Program-made: the position numbers and the translations under genes | Assembly: GCA_003550305.1 (NCBI GenBank) | Contig: QKYT01000587.1 | Span: forward strand, 20,837-71,525 | Length of the DNA: 50,689 nt | Direction: 5' to 3' | Source of the DNA: Glomus cerebriforme | Lineage: Eukaryota; Glomeromycota; Glomeromycetes; Glomerales; Glomeraceae | Shown here: in pieces, positions 12,201 to 23,394 of the stretch | Numbering within the stretch: position 1 is the stretch's first letter | Layout of the letters: the number at the start of each line of letters is the position of its first letter | Notes under the pieces: model-generated | The model's input: the letters and a program-made list of their open reading frames with translations, nothing else | Database searches by the model: none | What the model was told of the DNA's origin: nothing

Positions 12201-14033
12201 TAGCTCGATATAAACTTTGAATTTTAATAATTTTATCAATATTCTTTTGTAAATAGTCTTGCCTATCTTTAAATCGTTGTCTAGCTAAAGCCCCTCTACA
12301 TAAACTTTGTAACTAAAAAAGTATAAATATTCAACAATAAAATCCGTTACATAAAATTTTGGGGATCATATTTTACCTTTCTTAGCCAACTTTCTAGCTT
12401 TTCAAGCTCTTTCAATCGTTGATTCCATTCTTTACGCACTAGCCAACCTCTACATTGAGATTGAAGAGCAATTATGAATGGTAAAGAATATTCATGTAAT
12501 GCTCTACAGTTTAATAATTGTTTACGTGCTAAATGTGTTCTTGCATACGATTGACACTTTATAAGTGTATTCTTATTCTCTTCCCAATATCTTGCCCGTC
12601 CTGCATATAAATTTGTTGTACGTGATTTAGATTTAAATTTGCGCAGAAAAATGAAAATTTTAATATTACGTACGTTCTTCTTCAGTCTCTTGTGGTTCTT
12701 GAGGTTCTTGTGGCTCGCCAGTCTCGAGTATTGGCTCATTAAGTTCCGCTGCTAGTGCGATACCAACGTTGGCGAAGCTTGGCATTACAATTCCTGATGC
12801 ATCTAGTCCTCTTTGCGTTGTATGTAATTGCTCATCTATGTCAAAGTAAGAAATTAAAATTGATTAATAACAGTAATTTTTCATAAAAAAAAAAAGTACA
12901 AAATTTGAAAATAATTACCAGTAAATTCTAATTTTCCTACTAAATTACGAATACGTGGGGTTAATCCACGTCGAGATAATAAATGACTATTGTAACAAAA
13001 GATATTAATTAAAATTAATATCAAAGGTAATGAATAAAAAAAAAATCAATATATTTATAATACCTTAAAGCGTGTATACAATAAATTACTTTTGGAATGT
13101 TTTTCTTTTCATATAAATCTGTTAATTCAAACCAAAATATCTATTAGAAGGAATAAGTAGGTTAATAAGTTTATAATTATATTAAACTTAAATAATATGA
13201 TATTATAGTATACGTACTTTAGGCATTCCAACTTTTTGAATTGCTGCAAAAAAGAAATTAATATTATCCGAATGTCGAAATTGTAATTTAGGTGACTGTT
13301 AAAATAAAATATATTAGTTATATACATTAAATTAATTAAAATTTTCATTTAAATTTACCATGAATATTTTTCTGACAACAGAGGGTTCAAAAGATTTAGC
13401 TAATTTAGCTAATACAATCCCATTTCTTAAACTCTCTTCCAATAATACAATTGGATCAATTTCTTCAGCTATACAAGCTTCAATCCATCTAACATAATAA
13501 TGTGAAAATATTAGTCTTTTTTTTTTTAAAAAAAAAAAACAATTAAATACAGAAATAATAATTACTCTTTTGCTTCTCCAATGTGACATAAGTACTCGTA
13601 AGCCTGCAAGTTTTTACGTTGTTGATCCATCCAATTACGTGAATTCTTTCTTTCATCCATTTTTTGTAACCGAATTCTTCCTTTCAAACCTATTAGTTTA
13701 TTAATATCAAAAATATAAAAACGAATATTTGATACGCGTATATATATGAATCAATGAATGTTATTGACATTAATAGATCACAAGCTAAATTTTTATTATT
13801 GCGATCCTTTGTAAAATCAGCTAAGTCATATAATACTACTTCAGTCCTACTATCGACAACCTACCAGTAACATCTTCAGCATTTTCTGTTATGGTTGGAA
13901 TTTGTAAGTCCGAAAGATCTTTCTTTCCAGACATACTAGACAGCCTTCTTAATTCTGCCACCGCCGATTTTGAAGCATCACGCATTATTGGTTCTCGAGT
14001 AAAATTATTAATAGTTCCATTTGAACTCGACAT
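9274..14033 (-). CDS. IQGAP/Rng2-type Ras-GAP-related scaffold protein
   Basis: IQGAP proteins tie actin, calmodulin/myosin light chains and small GTPases together. In fungi they build the cytokinetic ring (Rng2, Iqg1). Fourteen GT-AG exons join in frame: 14033-13865, 13689-13566, 13488-13359, 13295-13218, 13140-13064, 12986-12919, 12835-12674, 12600-12377, 12312-12171, 12102-12016, 11922-10983, 10903-10713, 10632-9735, 9655-9274 (1223 codons). A calponin-homology domain spans about residues 80-205 (GEAKEWIEAC, FWFELTDLYEKKNIPKVIYC). Four IQ motifs follow at about 275-390 (LIKCQSYARTHLARKQ and three more). The GAP-related domain is at about 490-850 (YYRYLNPAIVAPEGFD near 725-740). A coiled coil and RasGAP C-terminal domain follow at about 1000-1190, with an Asn/Ser-rich linker around 950-1000. 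The protein is shorter than yeast homologues and I see no WW domain. The start is chosen because exon 1 is open from this ATG and splices in phase. Confidence 0.93.
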
Positions 14034-14526
14034 AATTTTTTTTTTTTCTTTTCGTAAGAAAAAAGAAATTCGTGATAAATAATAAATAATATATCACTCC
14101 TGGAATAATTGTCACACAATCCATTTGTAAATAGCTTTGCAATCACGTGAAAGATTCAAGGGGCTCAGGAGACGAAATAAGGAGCTATGACATATTAGTG
14201 TTACCTGCCTGAATAAAATTTTAATGCTGATCGCTCAATTTAGAAAACCGAAAACCGCCGAACATATATCATATTTGGAAGTTTCTAAAGTTTCTTATTA
14301 AAATCGATATCTTAATCCTTCTAGTTATTTTTGGTTCCAAATAAGTGTCTTTTTCATGAAGCAGCTTGCTTTTTTTCGAAAAAAAACTGTTTTTAAAGTT
14401 ACTTAAACTAGATTATCGATCATCTAATCACGTCGGAAACCCTCATCAATTTCTCCTAACGTCAAGGTTAGTTATCCGGGTTTCAGGTTGATTATTATAG
14501 ACTCATTTCCTAATTTAGGGGAGCAG
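14034..14526 (-). promoter_or_regulatory. Presumed 5' region of the IQGAP gene
   Basis: The sequence just upstream of the ATG is a long T/A tract on the plus strand (14035-14065), then less AT-rich sequence with an ATCACGTGA at about 14141. No TATA box or upstream reading frame could be assigned with confidence. Confidence 0.4.
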
Positions 14527-14554
14527 AGTCACGTGATTATATGATCACGTGACT
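14527..14554. promoter_or_regulatory. Perfect CACGTG inverted repeat upstream of the IQGAP gene
   Basis: Two 11-bp arms, AGTCACGTGAT and ATCACGTGACT, are perfect reverse complements separated by six bases (TATATG), and each contains an E-box CACGTG. The site is about 500 bp before the IQGAP start codon; another ATCACGTGA lies at about 14141. A bHLH factor of the Cbf1/USF type is a plausible binder. That role is inference. Confidence 0.5.
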
Positions 14555-16400
14555 ATCAACGTTAATATTTTTTGTATAGTATCAAATTGATCAGCATACA
14601 CGGAATTTCATATTAGATGAATTTGCAGATCAATTAAAAAAAATTTTTTCATATTAAAACAAAAAAAATTTAGTATAAAACTCCATTTTAACCCATCTAA
14701 TATAGTTAACATTTTTAGTAATTAATAATATATTTAATTCTGGCCAAAATTATATTATAAATTTAAATAAATAATGATAGGGACTCAAAACCTCAAAAAC
14801 TAAATGATGTCATTTCTGGCCATTCTCTAATAAACTTATGGTAGATCATTTTATAAGTTGTATGAATAGTTATAATAAATAGTTTTTTTTATTTTTTAGA
14901 TATTTTTCTATTTTTATTTCTTTCTTTTCTGTTATGTTTTTCTTAAAAAAATTTGTTCTAATTTCTTTTTTTTCTTTTGTAGTTTTTTATGTATAAATTT
15001 TAGAGATATACAGTATATTGAAAGAAGTGAAAATTTGCTTTTTGAACAATTTTTATCTTTATTTTGGTATGGTGGGGGATTATTTTAAATAATTTTTAAT
15101 TAGGATGACTTAGCAATAATATGTGATATTACAGATGAACTAAACACGCCCATATGAATAATTGTAAATTGTAATTGGCATATTAATTTATTTTTTTTAT
15201 TTTATTATTTTATTATATACATTTTATTTAATTTTATTACTTCTTTAATACTTATTTTTAAAAAATACAAAAATAAAAATTTTTATAGTTTTATTTATTT
15301 TCAAATTATAAAATAATTGGATTTATAAGATTTCTAATATAGAGATAAAATCCTTTATTTTCTTAACATCACTTATTTCTTTAACCTTCCAGTATCTATC
15401 ACAGACTTTTTCAGTTAGTTCAGTCATAGTAAGCCTTCAATTTTTAACTTCTTTTTGTTATTCTATTTGTACAAATATTATTACTGATTCATGACTTTTA
15501 TATACTTTAAAGCCACTCTTTTTAAACATTCTTCATATATCAGCAATTAACAATTTTATGTTTTCATATATACTATGTTCATAAAAGATATGTTTGTATG
15601 GAAGTAAGTATTATTTTAGAATAAATAGTAACAGTTAAATGAAGTTAAACCTATTATACTTTTTTCTTTTTCAAGCTTATTTATTACAGCATATATCTTT
15701 TTAACAATTAAACATTAAAATAGGAAAGTTGTGAATTTTTTTGATAATATCATCTTTTACATTATGAGTAGATATTTTTTTAGTATGAAAGTTGAAGACA
15801 ACTCTTTTTGAATTGGAATGTTTTTTAAAATATTTAAATGGTATCTAAAATAAAAGAAGTAAATAAACAGATAGATGGACAGATAATAATTGTAAATAAA
15901 TAGATAGCCAAAAAGTAAATAGGTAAATAAAAATAAATGAATTAAAGACAGAAATGAAAAAAAGAATTTGAAAAAATATCAATTAATTAGATAATGAGAA
16001 AAGCTGTAAAAAAATAAGTAATATACTAATTAAACCATATTTCAAAGATGGCAATTCTTTTATTTTACTATGATAGGATTTTAATAAATTTGTAAAGATA
16101 ATTTGCAAAAGTAAAAAAGAATGTTAATAAGCTTACAATATTTACCATTCTATATTTTTTATGTAATTTCTCTTAATATAACTTTAAATAAAAAGGACAG
16201 TATAGTTATTTATTACTTTTTGGATGAGTTTTTTACAACTGATTTTTGTTTTTTTTTGCATTGTAGAAATTATAATATCATAAGTTTTTTTATTATAAAT
16301 CTTTAATATCTACAATCTCATAATATGCACAACATAAAGAATTACTTCACACTATTATTCATCATTATTTATATCAGAAAAAACTTTCTTGATACTCTTA
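14555..16400. other. AT-rich region without intact gene
   Basis: No gene is recognised. Two things stand out. A short minus-strand open stretch lies at about 15430-15320 (starting MTELTEKVCDRYWKV), perhaps the tip of a decayed transposon protein. A run of degenerate ATAGATAG/AAATAAAT simple repeats lies at about 15855-15960. A palindromic AATTCTGGCC motif occurs near 14736. Confidence 0.35.
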
Positions 16401-16404
16401 AGGT

Positions 16405-16604
16405 TTCCGGGTAAAACTCATTTTGGATTTTGCGAAATGGTGAAACTCTAAATAGTGAAGTTGAAACTATTGACAAAACATTTCGCTATTAGTGAAACTT
16501 TAACAATTGCAAAATGGAGAAACTGTTGCGAAACTCTGTAGCCAATCAAATGTACAGTATATCAGGTGATCAGTAAATCTGCACGTTTCAATAAAATATT
16601 CATG
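16405..16604. repeat. Subterminal-type GTGAAACT/GCGAAACT repeats
   Basis: Some 200 bp carry repeated short words (GTGAAACT, GCGAAACTC, GCGAAATGG, and inverted TTTCGC) directly before a minisatellite. The arrangement, clustered short repeats flanking a tandem array, is like that of the hAT-like element at 3249-4814. This may be the left end of a similar element whose right end is lost in the N gap. No matching right end is visible. Confidence 0.45.
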
Positions 16605-17292
16605 TTCACTACAAAATAAAGAAAAAAGAAACGTTAGTCATCATACTAATGTTTCTTAAACCCTTTTCGCACAAATTACAACTCATCCAAGACAAGTTCC
16701 CAAGGCCTTTCCGTGTTCACTACAAAATAAAAAAATAAGAAACATTAGTTGTTATACTAACATTTCTTAAACCCTCTTCGCCAAATTACAACTTACCAAG
16801 ACAAGTTCCCAAGACCGTTCGGTATTCACTACAAAATAAAAAAAATAAAAAATGTTAGTCATCATACTAACGTTTCTTAAATCCTTCTCACAAATTACAA
16901 CTCACCAAGACAAGTTCCCAAGACCGTTCGGTATTCACTACAAAATAAAGAAATAAGAAACGTTAGTCATCATACTAATGTTTCTTAAAGCAAATTGCAA
17001 CTCACCCAAGACCATTCGGTGTTCAATTACAAAATAAAGAAATAAGAAACGTTAGTCATCATACTAACGTTTCTTAAACCCTCTTTGCAAATTGCAACTC
17101 ACCCAAGACCGTTCAGTGTTCAACTACAAAATAAAAAAATAAGAAATGTTAGCTCTCTTTGCCAAATTTTAACTCACCAGACAAGTTCCAAGGGCATTCT
17201 GACTTCCGCGTTGACTACAAAATAAAGAAAAAAAACATTAGTTATTATACTAACGTTTCTTAAACCTTTTTGTCAAAGTTCAACTCACCCAA
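16605..17292. repeat. Minisatellite with a hairpin in each unit (at least 7 units)
   Basis: Seven units of about 85-110 bp are readable before the N gap. Each contains ACTACAAAATAAA, then an inverted repeat of the form AAGAAACGTTAGT-CATCAT-ACTAACGTTTCTT (14-bp perfect arms in the unit near 17045), then CAAATTACAACTCACC and AAGACCGTTCGGT. The array runs into the gap, so the copy number is a minimum. Confidence 0.9.
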
Positions 17293-18264
17293 NNNNNNNN
17301 NNNNNNNNNNNNNNNNNNNNNNNNNNNNNNNNNNNNNNNNNNNNNNNNNNNNNNNNNNNNNNNNNNNNNNNNNNNNNNNNNNNNNNNNNNNNNNNNNNNN
17401 NNNNNNNNNNNNNNNNNNNNNNNNNNNNNNNNNNNNNNNNNNNNNNNNNNNNNNNNNNNNNNNNNNNNNNNNNNNNNNNNNNNNNNNNNNNNNNNNNNNN
17501 NNNNNNNNNNNNNNNNNNNNNNNNNNNNNNNNNNNNNNNNNNNNNNNNNNNNNNNNNNNNNNNNNNNNNNNNNNNNNNNNNNNNNNNNNNNNNNNNNNNN
17601 NNNNNNNNNNNNNNNNNNNNNNNNNNNNNNNNNNNNNNNNNNNNNNNNNNNNNNNNNNNNNNNNNNNNNNNNNNNNNNNNNNNNNNNNNNNNNNNNNNNN
17701 NNNNNNNNNNNNNNNNNNNNNNNNNNNNNNNNNNNNNNNNNNNNNNNNNNNNNNNNNNNNNNNNNNNNNNNNNNNNNNNNNNNNNNNNNNNNNNNNNNNN
17801 NNNNNNNNNNNNNNNNNNNNNNNNNNNNNNNNNNNNNNNNNNNNNNNNNNNNNNNNNNNNNNNNNNNNNNNNNNNNNNNNNNNNNNNNNNNNNNNNNNNN
17901 NNNNNNNNNNNNNNNNNNNNNNNNNNNNNNNNNNNNNNNNNNNNNNNNNNNNNNNNNNNNNNNNNNNNNNNNNNNNNNNNNNNNNNNNNNNNNNNNNNNN
18001 NNNNNNNNNNNNNNNNNNNNNNNNNNNNNNNNNNNNNNNNNNNNNNNNNNNNNNNNNNNNNNNNNNNNNNNNNNNNNNNNNNNNNNNNNNNNNNNNNNNN
18101 NNNNNNNNNNNNNNNNNNNNNNNNNNNNNNNNNNNNNNNNNNNNNNNNNNNNNNNNNNNNNNNNNNNNNNNNNNNNNNNNNNNNNNNNNNNNNNNNNNNN
18201 NNNNNNNNNNNNNNNNNNNNNNNNNNNNNNNNNNNNNNNNNNNNNNNNNNNNNNNNNNNNNNNN
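17293..18264. other. Assembly gap (972 N)
   Basis: The sequence is all N. The gap begins inside the minisatellite, so unresolved extra repeat units are the likely content. Confidence 0.99.
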
Positions 18265-18836
18265 TTTGCTAACTTTATATTCTTTTTTAAATTTCAAGAT
18301 AGTTTACTTCTTGAAACAGTTTTACTACTGTGAGGTATATTTTTCTTTCTTATTATTATTTTGTTTTTTTATTACTTCTTTTTATTTTTAAAACTTATTA
18401 ATCATTACTCTTTATTCTTTTTATAGGTGGTGGTTTTTTGTTTTTTTTATTGTTTTTATTGCTGTTTTTATTTTTATAATGCCTTCCTTATTTTTTTTTG
18501 TTTCTTGCGCTTTTCTTTTATTGTTTTTCATTCCTAACACTCCTCTTATCTTTTTTCGTTCCTGATACTTAAGGGGTTTTTAAAAATTTTTTTGATTTTT
18601 TTGTACAATTATTTCTAAAAATTAAAAGATTTTAGTGTAACATTACAATAATAAGTTTTTTTTTTTAATTTACAATTATTTATTAGTTAATAAATTAATA
18701 TTTATATCATAAATTTCTTTATTTTATTTTTTTATATATAAATTATTACATTTTTATTTTTTATTTTTTATTTTAACTTCAAATTTTTGTGTTGATAAAA
18801 ATTACATAATCTTATTAAATCACGTGATTAAATTAA
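18265..18836. other. T-rich spacer
   Basis: A strongly T-rich plus strand (18265-18800) shows no coding signal. An AATCACGTGATT palindrome lies at about 18818-18829, immediately before the fold-back repeat. Confidence 0.4.
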
Positions 18837-18946
18837 CTGTACTATACAGTTAATTTTACAAAAATTTATACAGTACAGTACAGTGTTTAATATAGTAATA
18901 TACTGTACTGTACGAATTTTAATAAAATTTAACCATACAGTACAGT
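18837..18946. repeat. Imperfect palindrome built of TACAGTACAG words
   Basis: The left arm (18837-18886; CTGTACTATACAGTTAA ... ATACAGTACAGTA) is an imperfect reverse complement of the right arm (18897-18946; TACTGTACTGTAC ... CATACAGTACAG). Further copies of ACTGTATAGTATAG follow to 18970. This is probably a small fold-back MITE; no target duplication was identified. Confidence 0.55.
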
Positions 18947-19084
18947 TTAGCTGACTGTATAGTATAGTTTTTCTATTTACCTTTGTCTATTCATCCTACA
19001 TCAGGAATTTAAATAATGTAAATTACTGCATAAGTTTACGCCATCATAATATTTGCATAAGATTATGAGATCATCAAGAGGTTA

Positions 19085-19310
19085 CAGGTATATAGTACCT
19101 TGAAATGATTATGGTGCGTAATATTTTGAAATGATTACGGTGTGTAGTACCTCAAAATAATTATGGTACATAATATTTTGAAATGATTATAATGCATAGT
19201 ACCTCAAAATAATTATGGTGTGTAATATTTTGAAATGATTATGGTGCATAGTATCTCAAAACAATTATGGTGTATAATATTTCAAAATGATTACAGTGCA
19301 TAATAATCTC
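19085..19310. repeat. ~30-bp tandem repeat
   Basis: Alternating units of the type TAATATTTTGAAATGATTA-YGGTG and AGTACCTCAAAATAATTATGG are repeated about eight times. No coding content. Confidence 0.75.
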
Positions 19311-19499
19311 ATATAAATTTTAATAAGTCAATAAATTAATTACATTCATATTGAATTTGGCAGATATAAATATTTAATATCCATAATATTTCATAATTTA
19401 CAATAATTTTTATAATATATCGTAATATTTTGCTATTTTTATTAATAAAAATTTGGGTAAATCTAGATCTAGCATGGGGATAAGACATTTATACATAGC

Positions 19500-19860
19500 C
19501 AGGAATTTTCCTAATTCGGTAATTCCGGCCGAAATTAAGAAATTTCCTTTTTTGGGAGTCTCGTATAACCCAAACTTCAATTTTGAAGAGAAATAAAATT
19601 GGCTTTTTTTGGGTTGTATAACGTTACCCAAGTGCTCAAAATAGAAATTCTGGCCAGAATTAAAAATTTCGGCCAAAATTAATGGAAGTGACGATTAACA
19701 TGTGACAAATAGGATTTCACACCTCGAAAAAATTTTAAGTCCTTAGAATAAATAGTAAAAATGAAAGTCGAAGGGTGTGACATGGGGGTGACAAATTGGA
19801 GGCGATAAATAATGATGTCACACCCCTGCGAGATATACATTTGCCCTAAAAATTTTATTT
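19500..19860. repeat. Dispersed repeat with GGCC-centred palindromes
   Basis: The stretch contains AATTCCGGCCGAAATTAA, ATTCTGGCCAGAATTAA and TTTCGGCCAAAATTAA. Its GTATAACCCA...CAATTTT...GAGAAATAAAATTG block recurs inverted at about 20890-20960. Its second half (GACAAATAGGATTT, then AGTAAAAATG and GTGACATGGGGGTGAC) recurs within the MITE at 28469-28700. It is therefore a mobile-element-derived mosaic. I could not define both ends. Confidence 0.55.
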
Positions 19861-19949
19861 TAAAAAATAAAAATTATTTTACAATATTAAAGTACTATAT
19901 TATATTAAAATAAAAAAAACAGTATAAAAAAAATGTAATTAGAATATAA

Positions 19950-20200
19950 AATGAGTAAAGAAATAGTTAGTAAAAAAGAAATAAAAGAAGTAGCAGTTGT
20001 TAATATTAGTTTTGTTAGTATTAAATTGCAAGTAAAAAAGAAATAAAAGAAACAGTTATTAGTATTAGTTTTGTTAGTATTAAATATATGTATAAAAGAA
20101 AATAAAAGAAACAGTTGTTAGTGTTGTTTTGTTAGTATTAAAAATATAAGTATAAAAGAAACAGTTGTTAGTAACTTAGTATTGATTAAAAATAAAAGTA
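19950..20200. repeat. ~65-bp tandem repeat, about 4 units
   Basis: Units of the type AAAAGAAATAAAAGAAACAG followed by TTGTTAGTATTAGTTTTGTT and AGTATTAAATATA repeat about four times with decay at the right end. No coding content. Confidence 0.7.
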
Positions 20201-20660
20201 AAAAATACAAATAAAAAAATAATAAATATAGTTAATATTAGTAAGAAACATAATATTAAGATGTAAAAATAATTATCTTCATACTTTCTATACCTTTTGA
20301 ATCTTCTAAATAAAATAACTAGAAAACAAAATTTTTTTTTATCAAGTAGAATAGATTGTGTAAATAAACAAAAATTGATTCCACATGACTGATCTTGAAA
20401 TGATTTGATTGGTAACTTGGCAATGATCTTTAATCTATTTTTTTTATTTGTGTAATAATCTGTTAATATAAAAATATATGTTCATTATGAATTTTAAATT
20501 TTTTGGAACTTCCTTTCTTTTTAGATATATATAATGAAATTATGTGAAAAAATAATAGTATATTTCATAAAATTACGTGATCATAAATTTTGTGAATACA
20601 TTTATAATAACTTTTAAATATGATTAAAATATATATTTTTTATATGAAAATTTCTAAATT

Positions 20661-21019
20661 TACATGGGATGTCTGAACATAGGTCACGTGTTTTTTACTA
20701 TATGATAATTTATCATCTCCCATATCACAACTTCTGTTTTAATTTTTTCTATTTATTCTAGGGACAGAATTTTTTCAAGGTATGAAATTATATTCATCAC
20801 ATCTTATTCATCATATCCCTAATTTTAGCCAGATTTCATAATGCCAGACAGAGTATCCTTTTTTGGAATATTGTACTATGTTACATGATCTAAAAAGGCA
20901 ATTTTATTTCTCTCAAAAATTGAATTCTGGGTTATACAAAATTCCTAAAAAGGCAATTTTATTGCAAATTATTTAATTCTGGCCAGAATTATGACCTCCG
21001 TGTTCAGACATCCCGTGTA
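20661..21019. mobile_element. MITE-like element with ~27-bp inverted ends
   Basis: TACATGGGATGTCTGAACAT...GGTCA at the left is mirrored at the right by TGACCTCCGTGTTCAGACA followed by TCCCGTGTA. The 359-bp interior has no reading frame but includes the ATTCTGGCCAGAATT palindrome and a CACGTG near the left end. No clear target duplication was read, so the superfamily is open. Confidence 0.65.
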
Positions 21020-21370
21020 CAAATAGAAATCGCCTTTTTATATTCATGTAATTATAATACTTTTTTTAATATAATTTTTTTTATATTCATGTAATTACAT
21101 TTTAATACTTTTTTTAATAATTTTTTTTTATATCTATATAATTACGTTTTTAATAACTTTCTAAAACATTTTTTTTTATGTTTACGTATGTATATTTATA
21201 ATAATTCACACTAAATTAGTGCATACTTTTACATATAAGTACTGAGACTTTTTTTCATAAAAAATTTTTTTAAGTAAATTATTCAAATATTTCTTATATA
21301 CATAACATTTATATTTACTTCATTACAAATTTAAAACATTTTTTACTTTTACCATATTAATTGCAGAATA

Positions 21371-22580
21371 ATGTTTGGATTCAGAAATAGAGTTCAAAAA
21401 ATAATGTCAGCAGATGAAGAAAGATCAAACAAATGCAGAAATATTGAAGATACTAGCAGTAGCATGAGTGACACAAGTAAAAAAAATAACAATAAATGCA
21501 AATATTTGAAATAAGTTTTTAAATTGTAAACTATAACAATATAAAATAAAATTTAATTTATTAAATCAATTAAAAATTCTTAATGAGAAAATTGATATTT
21601 TAACAGTAAAAAATGAAAAATTTTACGATTAATTAATTAAAGATAATGCAAAATTTTTAGAACGTTTGGAATTTTTATACTCTAGAATTAAATTTTTGGA
21701 GAAAAATATTGAACATGATAATTTCATGAATAATAACTTTATAAAGGTTAGTACTTTTAAAATGTTTCAGCTTTAGTAACTTGATGTAATGCATATATTA
21801 TTTATTTAAATTTAAATTATATATGTTTTTTTTAGCATTTAACAAAGGAAGTTGCAAAGATTTTCTTTAATATCAGTATATACCCAAATAAAGATGAATT
21901 ACAAATTTACAATAGAGAAATATCTTAAACTTCATTATCAAGAATTTTATGACGAAACTAATAAGTTGTAATGGACAAACCTATACAATGAAAAAATATA
22001 ACAAGAGGTATCTTTTTATTTTAATATTTGATAGTTGTATTTTTTAAAAACTAAATTAATAATAATAATTTTTTTTAATAAAAGCTACTGGCAAAGCATC
22101 GATCTTTACGTGATGTTTGTCAAGCAAGATCAAAGAAGTCCTTTTCGTCTATTTTGAAGCAGATGCTTTACCACCAATTAATACCAGCTCTTCACTGCAA
22201 AAGATAACAAAATGAAAAGCCAATCCAAGTGTTGCTGAATGTTATAATAAACTTTTTAATAAAGAAAGAAATTCAGATTTATTAGCAAAAGTACTTAGAA
22301 AAGTATTTGCCAGCAAAAATCCACCCTTCTTATTACATATAGCATTCATAATAGCTACCTTTTCAGTATTGTTAGATTTGAAGTCTAAAATAATATGCAT
22401 CAATGAAAGTGTAATAAGGAATAAAATAGATTATTTTATGATAAAATTTTACAATTTTGCACTTAAAATTATAATAATAACTTATTTATTAATTAATTAT
22501 TTAAAATTATCGATGACCAGAAAAAGTTTAAAGATACAGATCATTTCAAAGAAGTTTAAGAATGTATTTGTATCTGTAAG
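21371..22580 (+). pseudogene. Decayed multi-exon gene of unknown, probably transposon, origin
   Basis: The plus strand shows broken coding pieces with plausible introns. The first starts MFGFRNRVQKIMSADEERSN (21371). Next comes a coiled-coil-like segment (LNEKIDILTVKNEKF, then FLERLEFLYSRIKFLEKNIE, about 21575-21740) ending at a GTTAGT donor. HLTKEVAKIFFNISIYPNKD follows (about 21838), then LLAKHRSLRDVCQARSKK (about 22084). Later pieces (about 22340-22575) are heavily frameshifted. Stops in every piece make it non-functional. Similar coiled-coil proteins are common in repeat-rich fungal genomes, but I cannot name a family. Confidence 0.5.
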
Positions 22581-22851
22581 TAAAGAAAATATTTTTTTGC
22601 AAATTTATATCTTTTTTCTTTTAATTTATCTAATATTATCTATTTATATCATAATTTTAGATTATGCAAATTTTTAATACGATATTATACTTGTTTATGA
22701 TTTCAAAAATTTTTGCTGAAAATTTAATAAAAAAATTTTTAAGTTCTTGTTAATACTCATTTATTTATAAAAAATTTAGTTATGTAAAGTAAATCTGTTT
22801 AGCCAAATTATTGATCGTAATAAATATACATATATTTACATAAGATTGCAT

Positions 22852-23394
22852 CACTGGTCAAAAACTGATCTATCTTACAGATATCTTACAGATATCTTAT
22901 AAATATCGGATACCCAAAATGCAGAAAATCTGCTATATATCAGATATCCAATATGTATTATAGAATTAAAAAAATACAATTTATTAATTATCTCGCTATC
23001 CAGTGATCATAAAAAGATGAAATATAGCTCATTCGATATGATTCAGCTTACTGAGACGAATTGAATGGTACTAATTTCGCATTTCTAGGTATGATAGATG
23101 CTGAGATATTTGATAAATCGTAAAAAAATAAACAAAAAATGCTGATTTATCAAATATCTCAGCATCTATCAACCTAAAAATGCAAATTAGTACCATTTAA
23201 TACGTCTCAGTGAGGCGAATTAAATGAGCTATATTTCATCTTTTTATGATTACTGGATAGCGAGATAATTAATAAATTGTATTTTTTAATTCTATAGTAT
23301 ACATATTGGGTACCTAATGTATAGCAGATTTTTTGCATTTTGGGTACCTGATATTTATAAGATATCTGTAAGATAGATCAGTTTTTGACCAGTG
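22852..23394. mobile_element. 543-bp fold-back MITE, copy 1
   Basis: Nearly the whole element is one long palindrome. It begins CACTGGTCAAAAACTGATCT and ends with the complement; inner matching blocks include TATCTTACAGATATCTTA, ATTAATTATCTCGCTATCC, AAAAGATGAAATATAGCTC and ATCTCAGCATCTATCA. Arms are about 240 bp around a short AT spacer. A second copy lies at 35513-36030. There is no protein-coding content. Confidence 0.9.

Noticed and set aside
17260..18391. Long open frames on both strands across the N run
   Set aside because: They consist almost entirely of unknown residues translated from N; only a few real codons flank the gap.
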